64,000 nt of DNA from Diphasiastrum complanatum (GCA_029204225.1 CM055095.1:51404841-51468840); one strand, 5' to 3'; numbered from the stretch's first letter, positions 32,390-44,667 are shown. The notes: generated from the letters alone by a model not told the origin. Numbers and translations: made by a program.

Positions 32390-32521
32390 TCTGGTTGAAC
32401 AAGATCGTTGGTAGAAACAACGATTGTTGGAATATTGTTGGTTGTGCGTTTGCTAGAAAAGACGTCTTGATAGAAACAAGACCAATAATCCGCAGTAGAA
32501 ATGTAAATTACTGAAATGCTT

Positions 32522-32533
32522 GCTCTGATACCA
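32522..32533 (-). other. Primer-binding site of copia element G
   Basis: The minus strand reads TGGTATCAGAGC, complementary to initiator tRNA-Met, immediately adjacent to the LTR beginning TGTCGTAAAATCG at 32534. Confidence 0.92.
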
Positions 32534-33035
32534 TGTCGTAAAATCGTGGGTGTGAGCGGTAGCGAAAGCTGGAGGCTTTGAGCGCGGCGTGTAGGAACGG
32601 AAACACAAGAGTTAGTAGCAGAAGTATTCAAGTAGAAGAATTCATAGAGATTGCACAAATGAACGACGCAATAGTGAGACAAAAATTGCACTCTGATTAA
32701 TATCAACAGTGAGTACAATTGCTTGAAGTAATAACTTCAGCTTGCTGAGCGTGAGGTGGTCCAAAAATGGTTTCTAAGTCATTCTGGCCACTCTGTTGCA
32801 TTTTTTGCAAAGGGGTGAAAAAGGCGAAAAAGGCGAAGGTGGTCCAAAAATGGTTTCCAAGTCATTCTAGCCAGTATGTCGCATTTTTTGTGAAGGCACG
32901 AAAAAGGCGAAGAAGGCAGAAAAAGCAAAGGTGCCTTAAATCGTTTAAGGCACAAGGGAAAAACTTTAAAGGAAAAAATGTGAAGGTCCGAAATCATGTT
33001 GTCGATGCTCATTACTTAATGATTTTTTCTTTAAG
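32534..33035 (-). repeat. 5' LTR of copia element G, end uncertain
   Basis: The LTR starts at the primer-binding site. It contains two tandem units of about 83 bases (32755-32837 and from 32838) beginning GGTGGTCCAAAAATGGTTTC and carrying GAAAAAGGCGAAG runs. It stops before 33040, where the LTR of the next element begins. No second copy is in the window, so the length is not fixed. Confidence 0.65.
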
Positions 33036-33213
33036 GCTGAGCATAAGAAATCTAACATTACATAAGTGGTTTTGAAATTTTCTTCTTGAGTTTACATCTT
33101 CTATGTGTAGTAGATGCAATATTTCTATAAAGTTAATGAAGCTAGATGTGCTTTCCATTTTAGCCAAAGATCAAAGGACATAATTAGGTCTTTGTGATCT
33201 GATTTCCTTCACA
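33036..33213 (+). repeat. 5' LTR of copia element H, truncated at its left
   Basis: About 175 bases match the 3' end of the LTR at 36018-36593 (shared ACATCTTCTATGTGTAGTAG and GAAGCTAGATGTGCTTTCC). It ends CTTCACA and is followed at 33214 by the primer-binding site TGGTATCTGAGCTT, a slightly altered initiator tRNA-Met site. The other 400 bases of the LTR are missing. Confidence 0.85.
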
Positions 33214-33829
33214 TGGTATCTGAGCTTTTTTGCAGGCCATATTTGGAGGAGAAGCCATTTTTAGGTAGTGATTTGGAAGTATCACCAATTCTAGAGTGTG
33301 CTAGAGTGATTCCTTGTCAAAATTAAGTACTTTCAAGTGTATAATTTGGATTTTTGTAATCCAAAACTCAATTTAGGTCAAAATACTTGTAGTAAGAGAA
33401 TTTATCTCCCTAATAATTGTATTATGGTGAGTTTTAGTGCATAAGAAAGGAAAAACATCATTCTTCAAGATTCTATATCACGTTTCTAGCTTTTGCATGT
33501 AGAATGTGAATGATTCAAGTTGTGTACTTTTGAGAAAACCCTAAAATTGATTGGATCTCATGTGTTTGAAGTTGCTGGACTTTTCAAGAGTGTGTTTCAA
33601 TCTTAGAAAGTGCAAAAAGTTCATAATATTGTAGGGTGATCAAGTGTCATCAATTCTATGTGTTGGATTTGCTAGTTTTTATGCATGAAAGAGATTTGAG
33701 AGGTTCCATATCTTTTTTATTCCTTCTTGAATTCATTTGTTGATTTTCAAGAGAGTGCTAAGTGCATTGGAACAGGTTGAAAGAGAAGATCAAATCATTG
33801 GGACATGGCTACAAGTGGAGGCTTCATGT

Positions 33830-34500
33830 TGAGGTGAGAATGGAGTCTCTCCTTGAGATGAATGAGTTGATGGATATTGTTCAGGTTTGGAGGAAAGACC
33901 TTTGGAACTTGAAGAACAATTGAGGTATGATAGGAGGGAAAAGAAAGCTCTTCATGCTATAAATATGAATGTGACAAATGAACTTCTCAAGAAAGTTGGT
34001 AAGTTCACTACATCTAGTGAGGCTTGGGAATCTGTAAAGAAGGTTTATGAGTACAAGTCTACATCAAAGGTCCTAACCCTTAGGAGGCAAATCTTTCAAA
34101 TTTTTCAAAAGAAGGATGAAAGCACTCATGCTTTTGTTTTGAGGGTTACAACATTCAATGATGAGTCATGTATTGATGAAAGCATTAAGGAGATAGAACT
34201 TGTTCATGTAGTTCTTAATGGCTTGTTGGATGATCATGCTAATCTTGTTCAAAGTTTTGCTATTCAAAAGAAATTGCCAAGTATGGAGGACTTGCAAGAA
34301 ATATTTGGTGAATGAGGAGTTTAGGCTTCTATCAAGAGGAGGAGGCTATGTTCTCAAAGGGCAAGAGCAAAGGCAAGATCAAGGTGAGCCTTCTACTTTT
34401 GTTGGTGCAAGAAGAAAGATAGATCTAAGCTAAAAGAATTCTATTGTGGAGTCAAAGGACATTTTGCTAGTGAGTGCTTCAAGAAGAAGAGAGATCAAGG
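33830..34500 (+). pseudogene. Copia element H: gag
   Basis: After an N-terminal part in another frame (ESLLEMNELMDIV), the main frame 33887-34315 reads RPLELEEQLRYDRREKKALH, NMNVTNELLKKVGKFTTSSE, KVLTLRRQIFQIFQKKDEST and ELVHVVLNGLLDDHANLVQS, a UBN2-type copia gag. A zinc knuckle YCGVKGHFASEC with its first Cys altered or frameshifted lies near 34440-34475. Frame breaks near 33880 and 34310 disable it. Confidence 0.87.
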
Positions 34501-34599
34501 TGATAAGCAAGGAGATCTAACTCTTGATGAAGATGGTGTTGGTGATCAAAACTCAAATGGTGATGCTTTTGTGATGTCTTCATTTTTATTGCTAATGAT

Positions 34600-35384
34600 G
34601 GAGATATTGATCCTTGCTGGATTGATAATGGAGCAACCTCACACGTGACCTTTCATAAAGAGTATTTTTCATCTTTGTTGCCATATGAAGGTGACAAGAG
34701 GGTGATCTAGATGGCCAATGATGGTGAGTGTGCAATCACAAGGATTAGCACAATTCATATTTCTCTCTCTACAAATAGGAATGTTCATTTGAAGGATGTT
34801 TTGTTCATTCCATCTATTACTAAGAACCTTCTTAGTGTGAGTCAAAGGATTAAATAGGGGTCTTCAAGTGGAGTTTGATGGTGATGCATGCTTGATCAAG
34901 AAGAAGGATATTGTGATTGGAAAAGAGAAGAGGCAAGGTAAATTGTTCAAACTTGATGCTTGTGTTGTTGCTAACCAAGTTGGATGTATGACAAAGGAGC
35001 AATTGTCAATGCAAGAGGTATGGCACAAGAGAATGGGACGTAATGGCAAAGAGGCAAGTTGTGTTTGGTCTTCCAAAGTCTCTAACTAGCATGAATAATG
35101 TTTGTGAGCAATTTGCATTATCAAAGTCACATAGATTACCTTATCAGAGATCTACATGTAGATCTACTAAGCCTTTCAAACCTATGCATTTGGATATTCA
35201 TGGAGTTACTACAATTAGCAATGGTGGTGCTAATATGTATGTAACATTTATTGATGATTTTAGTAAATTTTGTTGGGTGTTTCCACTAAAGAGCAAGGAT
35301 GAGGTGTATGATGTCTTCGTCAAGTTCAAGATTGCAAGGGGGGTTCAATTCAACACCAATATATCTAACAATCACAAGGTCTGA
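34600..35384 (+). pseudogene. Copia element H: protease and first half of integrase
   Basis: The protease reads CWIDNGATSHVTFHKEYFSS, with D-N-G instead of the usual D-S-G. Then come VLFIPSITKNLLSVSQR and GLQVEFDGDACLIKKKDIVI. The pre-integrase has EVWHKRMGR, followed by a frame change; the integrase has PFKPMHLDIHGVTTISNGGA (first Asp) and VTFIDDFSKFCWVFPLKSKD. The integrase ends abruptly at about 35340 and joins RNase H sequence, so the rest of integrase and nearly all of RT are deleted. Confidence 0.86.
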
Positions 35385-35988
35385 TCTAAGCTATTGTCTT
35401 GGTAGATTAAGTCAATTCATGAATGATCCTAGTGTGGAGCATTGGAAGCTAGGCAAGGGAGTATCAAGATACATCTCAGGTTCTAGAGGCTATGGCATTG
35501 TTTATAGAGGATCATCTTCTTACTTGTTTGGATTTTCAGATTCAGACTTTGTAGGAGATTATATGGATAGAAAATCCAAAAGTGCACACGCCATTTTTAT
35601 AGGTGACGGAGCTATCTCATGGATGTCAAAGAAACAAGCACAAATCTCTCTATCATCAACGGAAGCCGAGTACAAAGCCTTGACTTCATGCACCAAGGAG
35701 ATGCTATTCATCAAAAGGATGATAATGGACCTTAACTTGCTGGATTTTCAAAAGTGTCCAATCATCTTTTTTGATAACCTTTCAACTCAAAGCTTGGAAA
35801 GTAATCCTATCTTTCATGCAAGGAGCAAACATATTGAAGTGGTTTATCATTTTGTGAGAGAACAAGTCATGGCAAAGGAGGTGGAGCTTCAACATGTCTC
35901 ATCAAGGGAGTGTGTGGCTGATATCTTCACCAAATCATTAGGAAAGGACTTTTTAATGAATCATAGAACTCAACTTGTAACTATCTAG
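35370..35988 (+). pseudogene. Copia element H: RT end and RNase H
   Basis: An open stretch reads RSDLSYCLGRLSQFMNDPSV, GFSDSDFVGDYMDRKSKSAH (catalytic Asp), SLSSTEAEYKALTSCTKEML (Glu), IIFFDNLSTQSLES (Asp), HARSKHIEVVYHFVREQVM and CVADIFTKSLG. All RNase H catalytic residues are present and no stop interrupts them until 35986. It is fused to truncated integrase, so the element could not have worked alone. Confidence 0.9.
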
Positions 35989-36010
35989 ATCTATGCTCAA
36001 ACTAGTTGAA

Positions 36011-36017
36011 GAGGGAG
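36011..36017 (+). other. Polypurine tract of copia element H
   Basis: GAGGGAG directly precedes the LTR start TGTGAAAAATTGTC at 36018. Confidence 0.85.
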
Positions 36018-36593
36018 TGTGAAAAATTGTCAACTCTAGTTTAAGATTTTTCATGTTGAGTTTATTTGTCAATTTTGAGGCCAATATGCATTTTAAACTT
36101 AGAGATAGACTTTACAAAGTTAATAAGGCATAAGAATAGTGGATTTACTATTTTTGAAAACTTAGGCATGTTGATAAGGTCGCATATAGACCTATTGTAA
36201 CTGGCTTATTCATAAGTTGATAAGCTTGAGTAAGAGCATCCAAATAGGGATAGTCTACAAGTGTGGGAGCATTTCATTCATTCTTATGGAAGAGCTCTTT
36301 AGGGTTCTATATCCATTTTTGCATTTTGGTGATGATATAGTGATTCTTGTGTATAGAATGCTATGTTTCTTATATGTATGAGATCCCACATGAAAGTCTT
36401 GTTGTATGGCTATGGACGGATTGGAACAATAAATCAACTTACATAAGTAATTTTGACATGTTCTTGTTGTTTTTACATCTTCTATGTGTAGTAGATGCAA
36501 TATTTCTACATTGTCAATGAAGCTAGATGTGCTTTCCATTTTAGCCAAAGATGAAGGGCATAATCAAGTCTTTGTGATCTGATTTTCTTCCCA
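36018..36593 (+). repeat. 3' LTR of copia element H
   Basis: The LTR is 576 bases, TGTG...CCCA. Its last 170 bases match the truncated 5' LTR at 33036-33213. It marks the right edge of element H. Confidence 0.87.
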
Positions 36594-38000
36594 CCAACTA
36601 GATTCCAACACTTGTTCCTAGTCTAGACTCCTACAAATATAACCAAATACATAATAGCTAATAGAAAGCTCATTCATGTCCTTGATGGTAGTCATCACTC
36701 CAGCAATGCCAATAACTAGCCCTAATGCATCGTCATGCTTGTAGTCCCAAAGAATACACTTAGAAACTCTAGGTTACTTTTTGACCATATCAATAAATGA
36801 AATTGCTCTTCCTATGCATGATGGCTACCTTTGTCCCTCAATAGCACAACCATGGGTGCCGACTTATAGTGCCCAATTCCATCACTTGTGGAGAAAGATC
36901 CGTGCCTTTCCATTTTTTGAAAAACTAGGCCACAATAGCTAGCTTTCCAAACTGCTCATTTATCCCACTGTAAATGGATTTCCAAATCATCTCAGCTCTG
37001 AGATTCCACTACCCTAATGTTCCTTTTGGACCACTTTGCTCAGTAATTGATGGAATACTAAGAGAATTCTAGCCAGCTTTTCGAAGTAATACACCATTTT
37101 TTGAGCAATTTTTTAAAAATTCTCCCAAGAATTCTCTTACTTTGACCTTGCATATCTCTTTCCTAAGATTCAAATCAAAGAAACTTTGTTGTAACTTGCC
37201 ATCTAGACTACCTATATATCATATGGAGCCCTTCTTAGACTTTCTTCTGTGCTAGCTTTTTTGGTGAAAGACGATTTCAAAAAGCCCTTCAAAACTTACA
37301 TGCATGCAACACCCTACTGCATTGAAACCATGCTAAATTAATGAGGATCTAGTGCACTATGCATATCACAAATGCAATCATCATAGCTCAAGCATCTCAT
37401 GCTCTCACAAATGGCACAACAAAAGTAAATAATTAACAAAAGAAAAACAATATACATAAGAAACACTAAAACTACATGTCTCTAACAAGTGTTTTAAAAT
37501 TAGCCTACATGTGGCCACCTGGCTAGTCCAAGTAGCTAGTTATGGGATGAGTGATAGACATATATATTGATTGCAGGTCAAGTCTCGATTACTATAGAAA
37601 ACACAGTAAACTAGACAAACTTTAATCTAATTTAATTGTACAGTAGTGTAGCTGCATTTTGAGCTTGCATAAAAACATCAGATTAAATCTGATTCTTAAC
37701 AATAACATAAATGATTAATAAATATATGGGGAAGAAATCTATGTCAACCTAATCTTTGAGAAGGTGGCTACTGATTTAACTCTTCTTCCAAGTCATTGAT
37801 TGTCATAGAGTTGAGATTTGAACTTGATGTAATATCATGCACTAATTCGACCTCTGTAACTTTTTTTTTTATAATCATAAAATTTATCTTTGATAAAAAA
37901 AAAATAGCATCTCAAGTTGCTTATTAGTCGATTGATTATAGAACCTATAAGCTCTCTAATTAGAAGAATAACCAACAAAGCAAATTTGTTAAAGAAAATT
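36594..38000. other. No gene recognised
   Basis: On the minus strand parts of 36650-37100 look like decayed coding DNA (for example SAPMVVLLRDKG in one frame), but I cannot assign a family. The rest, 37300-38000, is A/T-rich with no signal. Confidence 0.35.
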
Positions 38001-38676
38001 TGTCAGGGTCGACATGAATTTCGGTTGCTCTTTGTTCTCTGCTAAGGAACCCGAATAAAATTCGATTTTGTCTGCTGGCTACTGTAACAGATCTAAAATC
38101 CTCCAAAGTGTAGACAGACACTGCTGACCTATGTTACAATTCGTTTAAGCATTCAACAAATATGAACCAGTGTGCAGAATTATAAATAAACAACTGATTA
38201 CAAACAAACAACAATCAGACATCACCTCATTCAATTCTCTCGTGTTTGATCTATTTATAAAGATGGAGAGAAAAAGGTTTAATCTAATCTGAGATTACAA
38301 AAACGGCTGATTAAGCACGTTCTAATGGTATCTAGATTGATGTCGTCATTGTCCGTGGAGGTGGTACTCCTCCTGGTACTTTCCTGATTTCCTTTGTACT
38401 CTGGAGCGTGAAGACCCGTCGCCTTTCGGTCTTCGAGTCTCCTTTGTCTTCGTATCGTGTTCGGCCTTCGGCTTGCTCTTTGAGCTCCTTCGATCCTCGA
38501 ACATTTGACCTTTGTCTTCGAGCGTCTTTCAGTCATCGAACATCTGGCCTTCGTCTTCGGGTATCCTTCAGTCCTCGAAGCTTTGGTCTTCGCGTTTAGG
38601 CGATTCCCTTGCATTTGTGCAAACTTGAGCTCAAAAGCTAGCAAAGCTTTGTGGCTCGAAACATTTTGTTTCTTCA
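38001..38676 (-). repeat. LTR related to copia element B
   Basis: It starts TGTCAGGGTCGAC and ends TTTGTTTCTTCA. Shared blocks with the element B LTR include TCCTCCAAAGTGTAGACAGA, GCACTGCTGA-like sequence and AGCTAGCAAAGCTTTG near the end. At 676 bases it is shorter, so it is a related subfamily. A diverged copia integrase piece follows at 38755, consistent with a 3' LTR of a deleted minus-strand element. Confidence 0.75.
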
Positions 38677-38754
38677 TTTGTTTGGCTTTTGTCTAAGCTC
38701 CACTGAAATATGTGCAAACGCAATACATTGAAAAATTTTGAATATTTTTAACAA

Positions 38755-39030
38755 ATGGTTTCAAACATGTCCATACCTCTTTGGGTGTTTTGTCAAATAA
38801 TATCCTGGTTGTGAATTGATTGTGTAAGTATGCAACTATCAAATGGTCGTTGTCCAGAAAATCTTTCACAAGAATGCATGGAACAACATACTTTTCCTAC
38901 TTTCAATGAGAGTTCAATTTTTCTTTCAGCCATTCCATTTGATTGTGGAGAATAGCTAGTGGTGTACAGTCACAAAATACCATTTGCTTTGTAGTAGTTT
39001 TTGAATTCAGTCAAAAGGAATTCTAAATAC
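38755..39030 (-). pseudogene. Copia integrase fragment
   Basis: On the minus strand the segment reads SYSPQSNGMAERKIELSLKV, the catalytic-Glu block of copia integrase. It is followed by the downstream helix region and a DII-QNTQRGMDMF-like end, where complete elements have the K-T-P-Y/F-E-x-W motif. Frameshifts are present. RT and RNase H are missing between this and the LTR at 38676. Confidence 0.75.
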
Positions 39031-40399
39031 ATGTCTATCAAATATTTGAAATGAGATATTCAAAGAGAACAAAACAAAGAGGCAAGATGCAATGCTACTT
39101 TGAACATCACCTAATCCTAGACCTGTTTATGATTATTCAAAACCAAGCAAGAAGTCAAATTAGTGATGTCTATAAAAAAAGACTAAACATGTCATAGATT
39201 GAACAACACTTTTACAACCGTCAATAGACACTTTGCAAATTTGGAGTAACAACATATTGCCAGAGTTGATAAACAAAGTAGTTGTAGACAATGAAAGCCC
39301 CATTTCTCATAGTTGCATTTTGACTGATTTTTAATAAGGATGGCCATTTACAGATCGCACTGATTGTGGGCAAATCATGTGTATTTCAAAAGCATATTTT
39401 AGATCTCATTTCATTCCATACTATTGGGAGAAATGTTTCAAGGTTTCAAAGTGAAAAGGCTCTTATTTTGGAGAAGAGTTCTAAACAAATGTTTTTTCTC
39501 ACACCAAGAAAAAGTGTCCATACCTCAGGTTGTAAATTATGTTGAGCCAATCACTAATGTGTTGGTGCCAATCCCATTTCAATATTAGAGGCTATCAAAT
39601 TTTTGCATATAAAATTGTTGTGAGCAATTTGAGTAATGTGAACAAGGGCTTTAGTTATTAGAAAAAACTCTTATCTCTTTGAGTTTTGTGATGTGTTGCA
39701 AGCATGGGATATTATATATTTGAATCCATCCTTAGGTGATTTATGCCTTGTAGCTATATCATACTCTTTTGTTTGTTCCAGAATTCTGAAAGTGCTTTTA
39801 AGTTCATGTATAGCTTCCAAAAGATTAGTAAGCTTCTTAATTGAGTGGAAAAAGTGCTATGAAAATGAATCTTTTAAAGATCAATTAGTAAAGATGTGAA
39901 TGTGGCCCTAGGTTGATGAGCAATTAAAAAGAGGCGATAACACAAAGGCTTTGGGCCTATTCTGAAATTACATCTAAAAGAATTAGACCAAAGTCCTCAT
40001 TGATAAGAAATAGCTATGCTCAAAGCCCATATCTCTAGCGATTTGTAAAATTGAAACTATTGGGTAAAATTGTTTTCCAAGTATTAGATATATCAAGGAA
40101 TATCAAGTGCAAGAAAAATGTGGCAACATAAACCAGCACAAATCTAAAAAATTCAATCGCCAAATCACATATTGACCATAAAGGGCACATAGTTCAATGT
40201 TGACCAGCTAGACTTGCACTCTACTCATCAATACTTCAGTTAGATCTCATGATTGGAACCACATGATTGGAGAATTCACGACATGTATTTACTACATGCT
40301 CTAAACTGTCAATTTGTCTTGTGTCAAGATTTCCAACATTGCCCAACAAAAAGTACATGAGATTTGGAGTGTGATTTTGTTGCACAAGGTAGTTGTTTA
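39031..40399. other. No gene recognised
   Basis: I see no open frame with a recognisable motif. Short frames at 39693-39899 and 40236-40436 have no family signature. Confidence 0.35.
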
Positions 40400-40727
40400 T
40401 GTTATGTCCATGTCCAGTATGTGGGATTCGGAACAATTCCTGATGTAAATAGTCGGTTACTCCAGTGTATAAGGTTATTAGTTATGCCTCGTCATTCCGG
40501 ACTTGGCCGGTAATGTAATTAATAATCTTATGAGGGCCCAGATCTATAACTGGACATAGGAGACACTTTGCATGGCATTTGACTGGGTTGTATGGGATCC
40601 TAAGAGAAATATTCTCTCCCCAAAGGAGATTGTATTCATTCACCTTGGCTTGGGGGTGAAGTGGTTAGGGTATTGACTAACCATTTCTTGTTGGTTGGGT
40701 GGTATTGCTCCAAAAGGACACAGGATT
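40400..40727 (+). repeat. LTR-like repeat, family X, copy 2
   Basis: It starts TGTTATGTCCATGTCC and shares ordered blocks with 25766-26233, including TTATTAGTTATGCC and CCTTGGCTTGGGGGT. It is shorter than copy 1, with internal deletions. No coding region adjoins it. Confidence 0.6.
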
Positions 40728-42477
40728 TGAGAAGATCTTCACTCGGCGATTGTTATAGTTTGATCAATGTAGTTGTTTCTTCGTTCAACAAGGTAGTTGT
40801 TTGATCAATGTCAATAATGACATCAAAAATCTCGAATCTCATCAAAAAAATTTAAAAGAAAATTGTCCAATGAGTGGCATGTTGGTGAGGACTTCATTTT
40901 CTCTACTTGAGAGGGGGAGGTTCAATGTAGATCAGTCCTACAAATAAGAACATAAAAGAGATTAAAAAAAAAAATCAAAAGGCTCACTTTTGAGTAAAAA
41001 CTTTCCAAGTATTGGATAAAGTTGGGTGTACCATGCCATTTTCATTAATTGGTTCAACATGCTACAAAGCTTGCTTTACTCGATTGCTTACCATATGGTC
41101 TCAAAGTCACACCTTGTGTGCACAATTCTAGCTAATGTTTCACCCTTACAATAATAAGGTTGTTGTGACATTTTCAGTAAGTTTTGAGGTTTTATAGCCC
41201 TTGCACTAATGATGGAGATGATAATCTTGCCTTGTGCAACATAGAGCAAGCATGCTTCTAACACATAGTTGCACAAGTGATGGCATAAGAGTCCTTGTTT
41301 TTTTGTTGCATCTTTAGTTACTTTGTAGTAGCATTATTTGAGCTTGTGCAACCTAGAGAGCACGGAATCTCATCTTTACAACCTTTTAAGTTCAAAGGGT
41401 AAAAGTTGTAGGCTAAACAAGTTTTAGATGATCAAATTTTGTATGTGCAGAGAGAAAATCTGTGAAGATAACGACGTATATCAAGCATAGATGCTAGATC
41501 AAGCTGGGAAGTAAGGATCTTACACCTTTCTGGTCTCGAATTCATTAATCTTTTGGACTTGACTAGGCTATATTGGCCAAGCTGCTTGTCATAAAGCACA
41601 TAAATCACTACGTGCTTCATACTAAGCTTATGATTGATGCAATCAATAGGCTTTGTTATTTGCTCTTTCTATGTTCGACTCTTCTAGCATGTAGCAGAGA
41701 ATCTGAGAAAGAAATCATGTCTGGCATAATGTGGAGCACGAAAGGGCTTGGCAATGGCTTAACATGTCTCAGCTCATATCTGCATGAAATCTCATTTCAA
41801 ATCTTACACGAGTGGATGATAAAATCTCGTTTGGGAATCCCATTCTCCAGCCCGCAATTGTTCTTGGCATTATCGTTGATGGGAATTTTGATGCCCTCAA
41901 ATTTTCTAATTAAGAATGTCATTCATCATAATTTGCGGTGTCGCACAATTTGGATAATAGACTGATTAGAAATAAAGATACGAGAAATATGCAAATAGTT
42001 TTCGGTTGTCGACAGTCCTCCACACATGTATTCATATGTAAATAGGGAAGAGTCAGTTTTGTTTTCTTAAGATCTATAGCAATATAAAATTGTGTTATTA
42101 GAATGATGCATGAATTGAGGTACGTTAATTTGTGTCATTTGTTATCAAAGTGAAGCTGGACTCAGTACTTTGCAACAGATTCATTGCTTTTTAACGCTTA
42201 CTGCAGACAAATAGATGCATAAAATATCAAGCTGGAGAGAGCAGAATGAATACGAACATTTGCAAATCAGAATGATAGTTTATCATACATTTTAATTGCC
42301 AAAGATGCATCATCTTCTGCACTATTATGTTACAAAGTCACTTTCTGTTGGCCAGCAACACAAAACAGAGCCATTGCCAACACGATTCAGCTATGGAATA
42401 TTGTACTGGAATGACATTCGTGCTGAGAAAGCTATCCTTGTAAAGAAAGTCAAGCTGAATGGATGAGTTCTATGAAG
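40728..42477. other. No gene recognised
   Basis: A 130-residue frame at 41573-41965 starts MAKLLVIKHINHYVLHTKLM and has no recognisable domain; it may be chance. The last part is the downstream region of the EPF gene on the minus strand. Confidence 0.35.
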
Positions 42478-43118
42478 TCACGGTACAGGGAAAGATCTTC
42501 CCCCACACATACATCTGTAAGTGGAGGGGCACGCTTCTGAGTTCCGGGACAGTTCACAGTAGTAGCTAATTGTTATCCTTCGGCATGGCAAGCAAGGGCC
42601 ACATGCGTGAGAACAATCCGGGAGAGAAGATCCTGCAATAACTGCTGGTGTATCTAGTCTGCCTTCCTTATTGCGATGGTGCGGCTGGATTTTCTGCAGA
42701 TTAGGTACAAGCATAGTTATTTCCTATTGAAATTCAATATGAATGCGAAAATTCTCAATAGTTTACAAGGAAAAACTTGTTATTACTTCGCAGAAACATA
42801 ATGAATCGTAGTATATCTATGCCTATGCTGCAAGACCAACCTTAGATGCTTCCAAGTGTTTGCCTAAGACTCCTTTGACATGGCCGGTACTTTCCAATAA
42901 GCGCCTAGCTCTGATAACTGTTCAATAAGTAAAGAAAATATTTTAGCCTCCACGAAGGAACTGATATATATGCTCGATGGCTTCAATACAAAATATGTTG
43001 AAGTTGAATACCGAATCAGATTGATACCTTCTATTCCCTCCGGCTTAGCGTCTGATATCTGAATTACAAGAATGCAGATTACAACAATAGCACATGCTCC
43101 GCGGATTATGGAGGCCAT
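42478..43118 (-). CDS. EPF1/EPF2-type secreted stomatal patterning peptide
   Basis: The gene encodes a secreted precursor of the EPIDERMAL PATTERNING FACTOR family, whose mature Cys-rich peptides bind ERECTA-family receptor kinases with TMM to restrict stomatal development. Three exons join in frame: 43118-43028, 42917-42841 and 42693-42478 (TGA), giving 127 residues. Introns are GTATCA...ACAG and GTTGGT...GCAG. Exon 1 encodes a signal peptide, MASIIRGACAIVVICILVI, followed by QISDAKPEG. Exon 2 encodes a short propeptide with ARRLLESTGHVKGVLG. Exon 3 carries the mature domain: GSSLPDCSHACGPCLPCRR, CELSRNSEACPSTYRCMCGG and the terminal SFPVP. The eight cysteines and the GSSLPDCSHACG and PVP signatures place it with EPF1/EPF2 rather than STOMAGEN or the CHALLAH group. 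No stop or frameshift is seen. It is the only complete host gene I can support in the window. Confidence 0.92.
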
Positions 43119-44587
43119 TGTATCATTAACCTCAGCGTAACGTCACAAATCAGCAGACACAGGTCTCTACCCGCTTGCAAGATTGAGCGCTGATCAAAGG
43201 CTAGTGTTCAGGCTGTGTTCCAAGTAGTACCACCTTTTTACCTCCACTATATCTTCTTACGCTTGAAGCCTTCAACGGGTTAATAAAATCTTGATCACAA
43301 GAATAAGCAAGTGTACAGAGTGGACCACTTTTGAAGACCTGTATAGCAAAACTGAAATTTAGCAGCAGTGGCTTCGGTCTCAAGAATTCTCTGCTCTCAC
43401 AACGACCTACAAGACACGAATATCACCACCTCTGGGTTGAGAAACAAAGCAACAAGTCCCTATGATGATCTAGCTAGTTGCGCTGACAATAAAGAACGGA
43501 AGAGGGCTACAGACTACGAGAGATGCCACAGACGGGACGAGCTACTATGTTTTTTGCCTCCTTATGCAAGTGAAGGCAAAGATACCACCATGCAGGCAAA
43601 ACCTACAATGCTTGGGGATTCCTAAGGCGATTCTGCTAGCAAATACAAGGCATTGAGCAACGAGCAACTAAAATAATCCACAAGATTCGATGCAAGCAAA
43701 CTCCCAGTAATCTTATGATTGTTGTTCTATTTCCTTCTGCGCTCTCAAATCAGTCGAAGCACCTCTCAGAACAAGGCCGAAATCGAGATGATTTCCTGAC
43801 GACTGCAAGATATTCTGCTGGCTCCGCACTCAAACAGATGTCGCATGAAGGATTTATAAGGGAGTGGGGGAAGCATTTGCTGCGGTCTGTAAAAGCTTGT
43901 GATTGGTGCAGTACACCGCGGATCGTGAAGGACAATCGGATTTCTGTAATAACCATATTGCAAATCACGCGAAGTAGGAGACTGCTCACATGAAGACTTA
44001 CGTTCAGCCTTAGTTCCTGCTCGCCGATGCTGCTTTGCGTGGCTGTACTAATTGAGATCGGGAGCCATCATCCGCAATCTGTGTAAGTAATCTTTCCACC
44101 ACAACTAGTCATTTTGCACGCACGTAGTACACAAAAATAAGGCTGAGGGTTTTCGTGATGACCATAAATCGAGAATCGTGACTCCTTCTAATGCGATATG
44201 GGCCGTGCACTCCTGAAACCTTTTATAGTTAATCCATGAAGCTTTGACAAAAAAAGTTAGAATTGAATATTCTTGAGAGCAAAATTTTACTGTTTTGTTT
44301 TTTGTTTTTGGGTGTTGTGGAATTTCCCGGGCACAGAACATTCTGCCTGGTGAGGACTCTGAAAATTTTGTACATCTCCCAGACTTGCCTAAAATCTTTT
44401 GGGAGGCCTAATTAGGCCGAATGTGTGTGCTCAGTAGGCATCTGCATTTGTTGTGAAATTCAAAGACTTTACAGTGTTACACTATGGGGCAGTATAGCAT
44501 ACTTATTCTTCCACAATGTATTACTTTCAAGTTTGTAGTGTATAATGGTAGTTGATTTATTGCCCCATGTGCACACACACACTCACG
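43119..44587. other. EPF upstream region, no other gene
   Basis: Base composition is less A/T-rich than the surroundings down to about 44060, as expected near a gene. On the minus strand TTATAAAT at 43850-43857 could be a TATA box, but at about 735 bases from the ATG it would imply a long leader. Short frames on both strands (43368-43625, 43715-43993) show no motif. Confidence 0.35.
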
Positions 44588-44607
44588 CCCCCCCCCCCCC
44601 CCCCCCC
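44588..44607 (+). repeat. Poly-C tract, 20 bases
   Basis: Twenty consecutive C residues follow a CACACACACTCACG stretch. Such tracts are unstable and may also be mis-sized in assemblies. Confidence 0.95.
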
Positions 44608-44667
44608 AGCCCATTAAAAAAAATAACACTCTGCTCAAAAAGCGAGCAAAAAGGACAGATTAAGTCA

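Noticed and set aside
43368-43993. Additional small genes upstream of the EPF gene
   Set aside because: The frames have no conserved motif and no matching splice structure; the region is better read as EPF promoter and leader.
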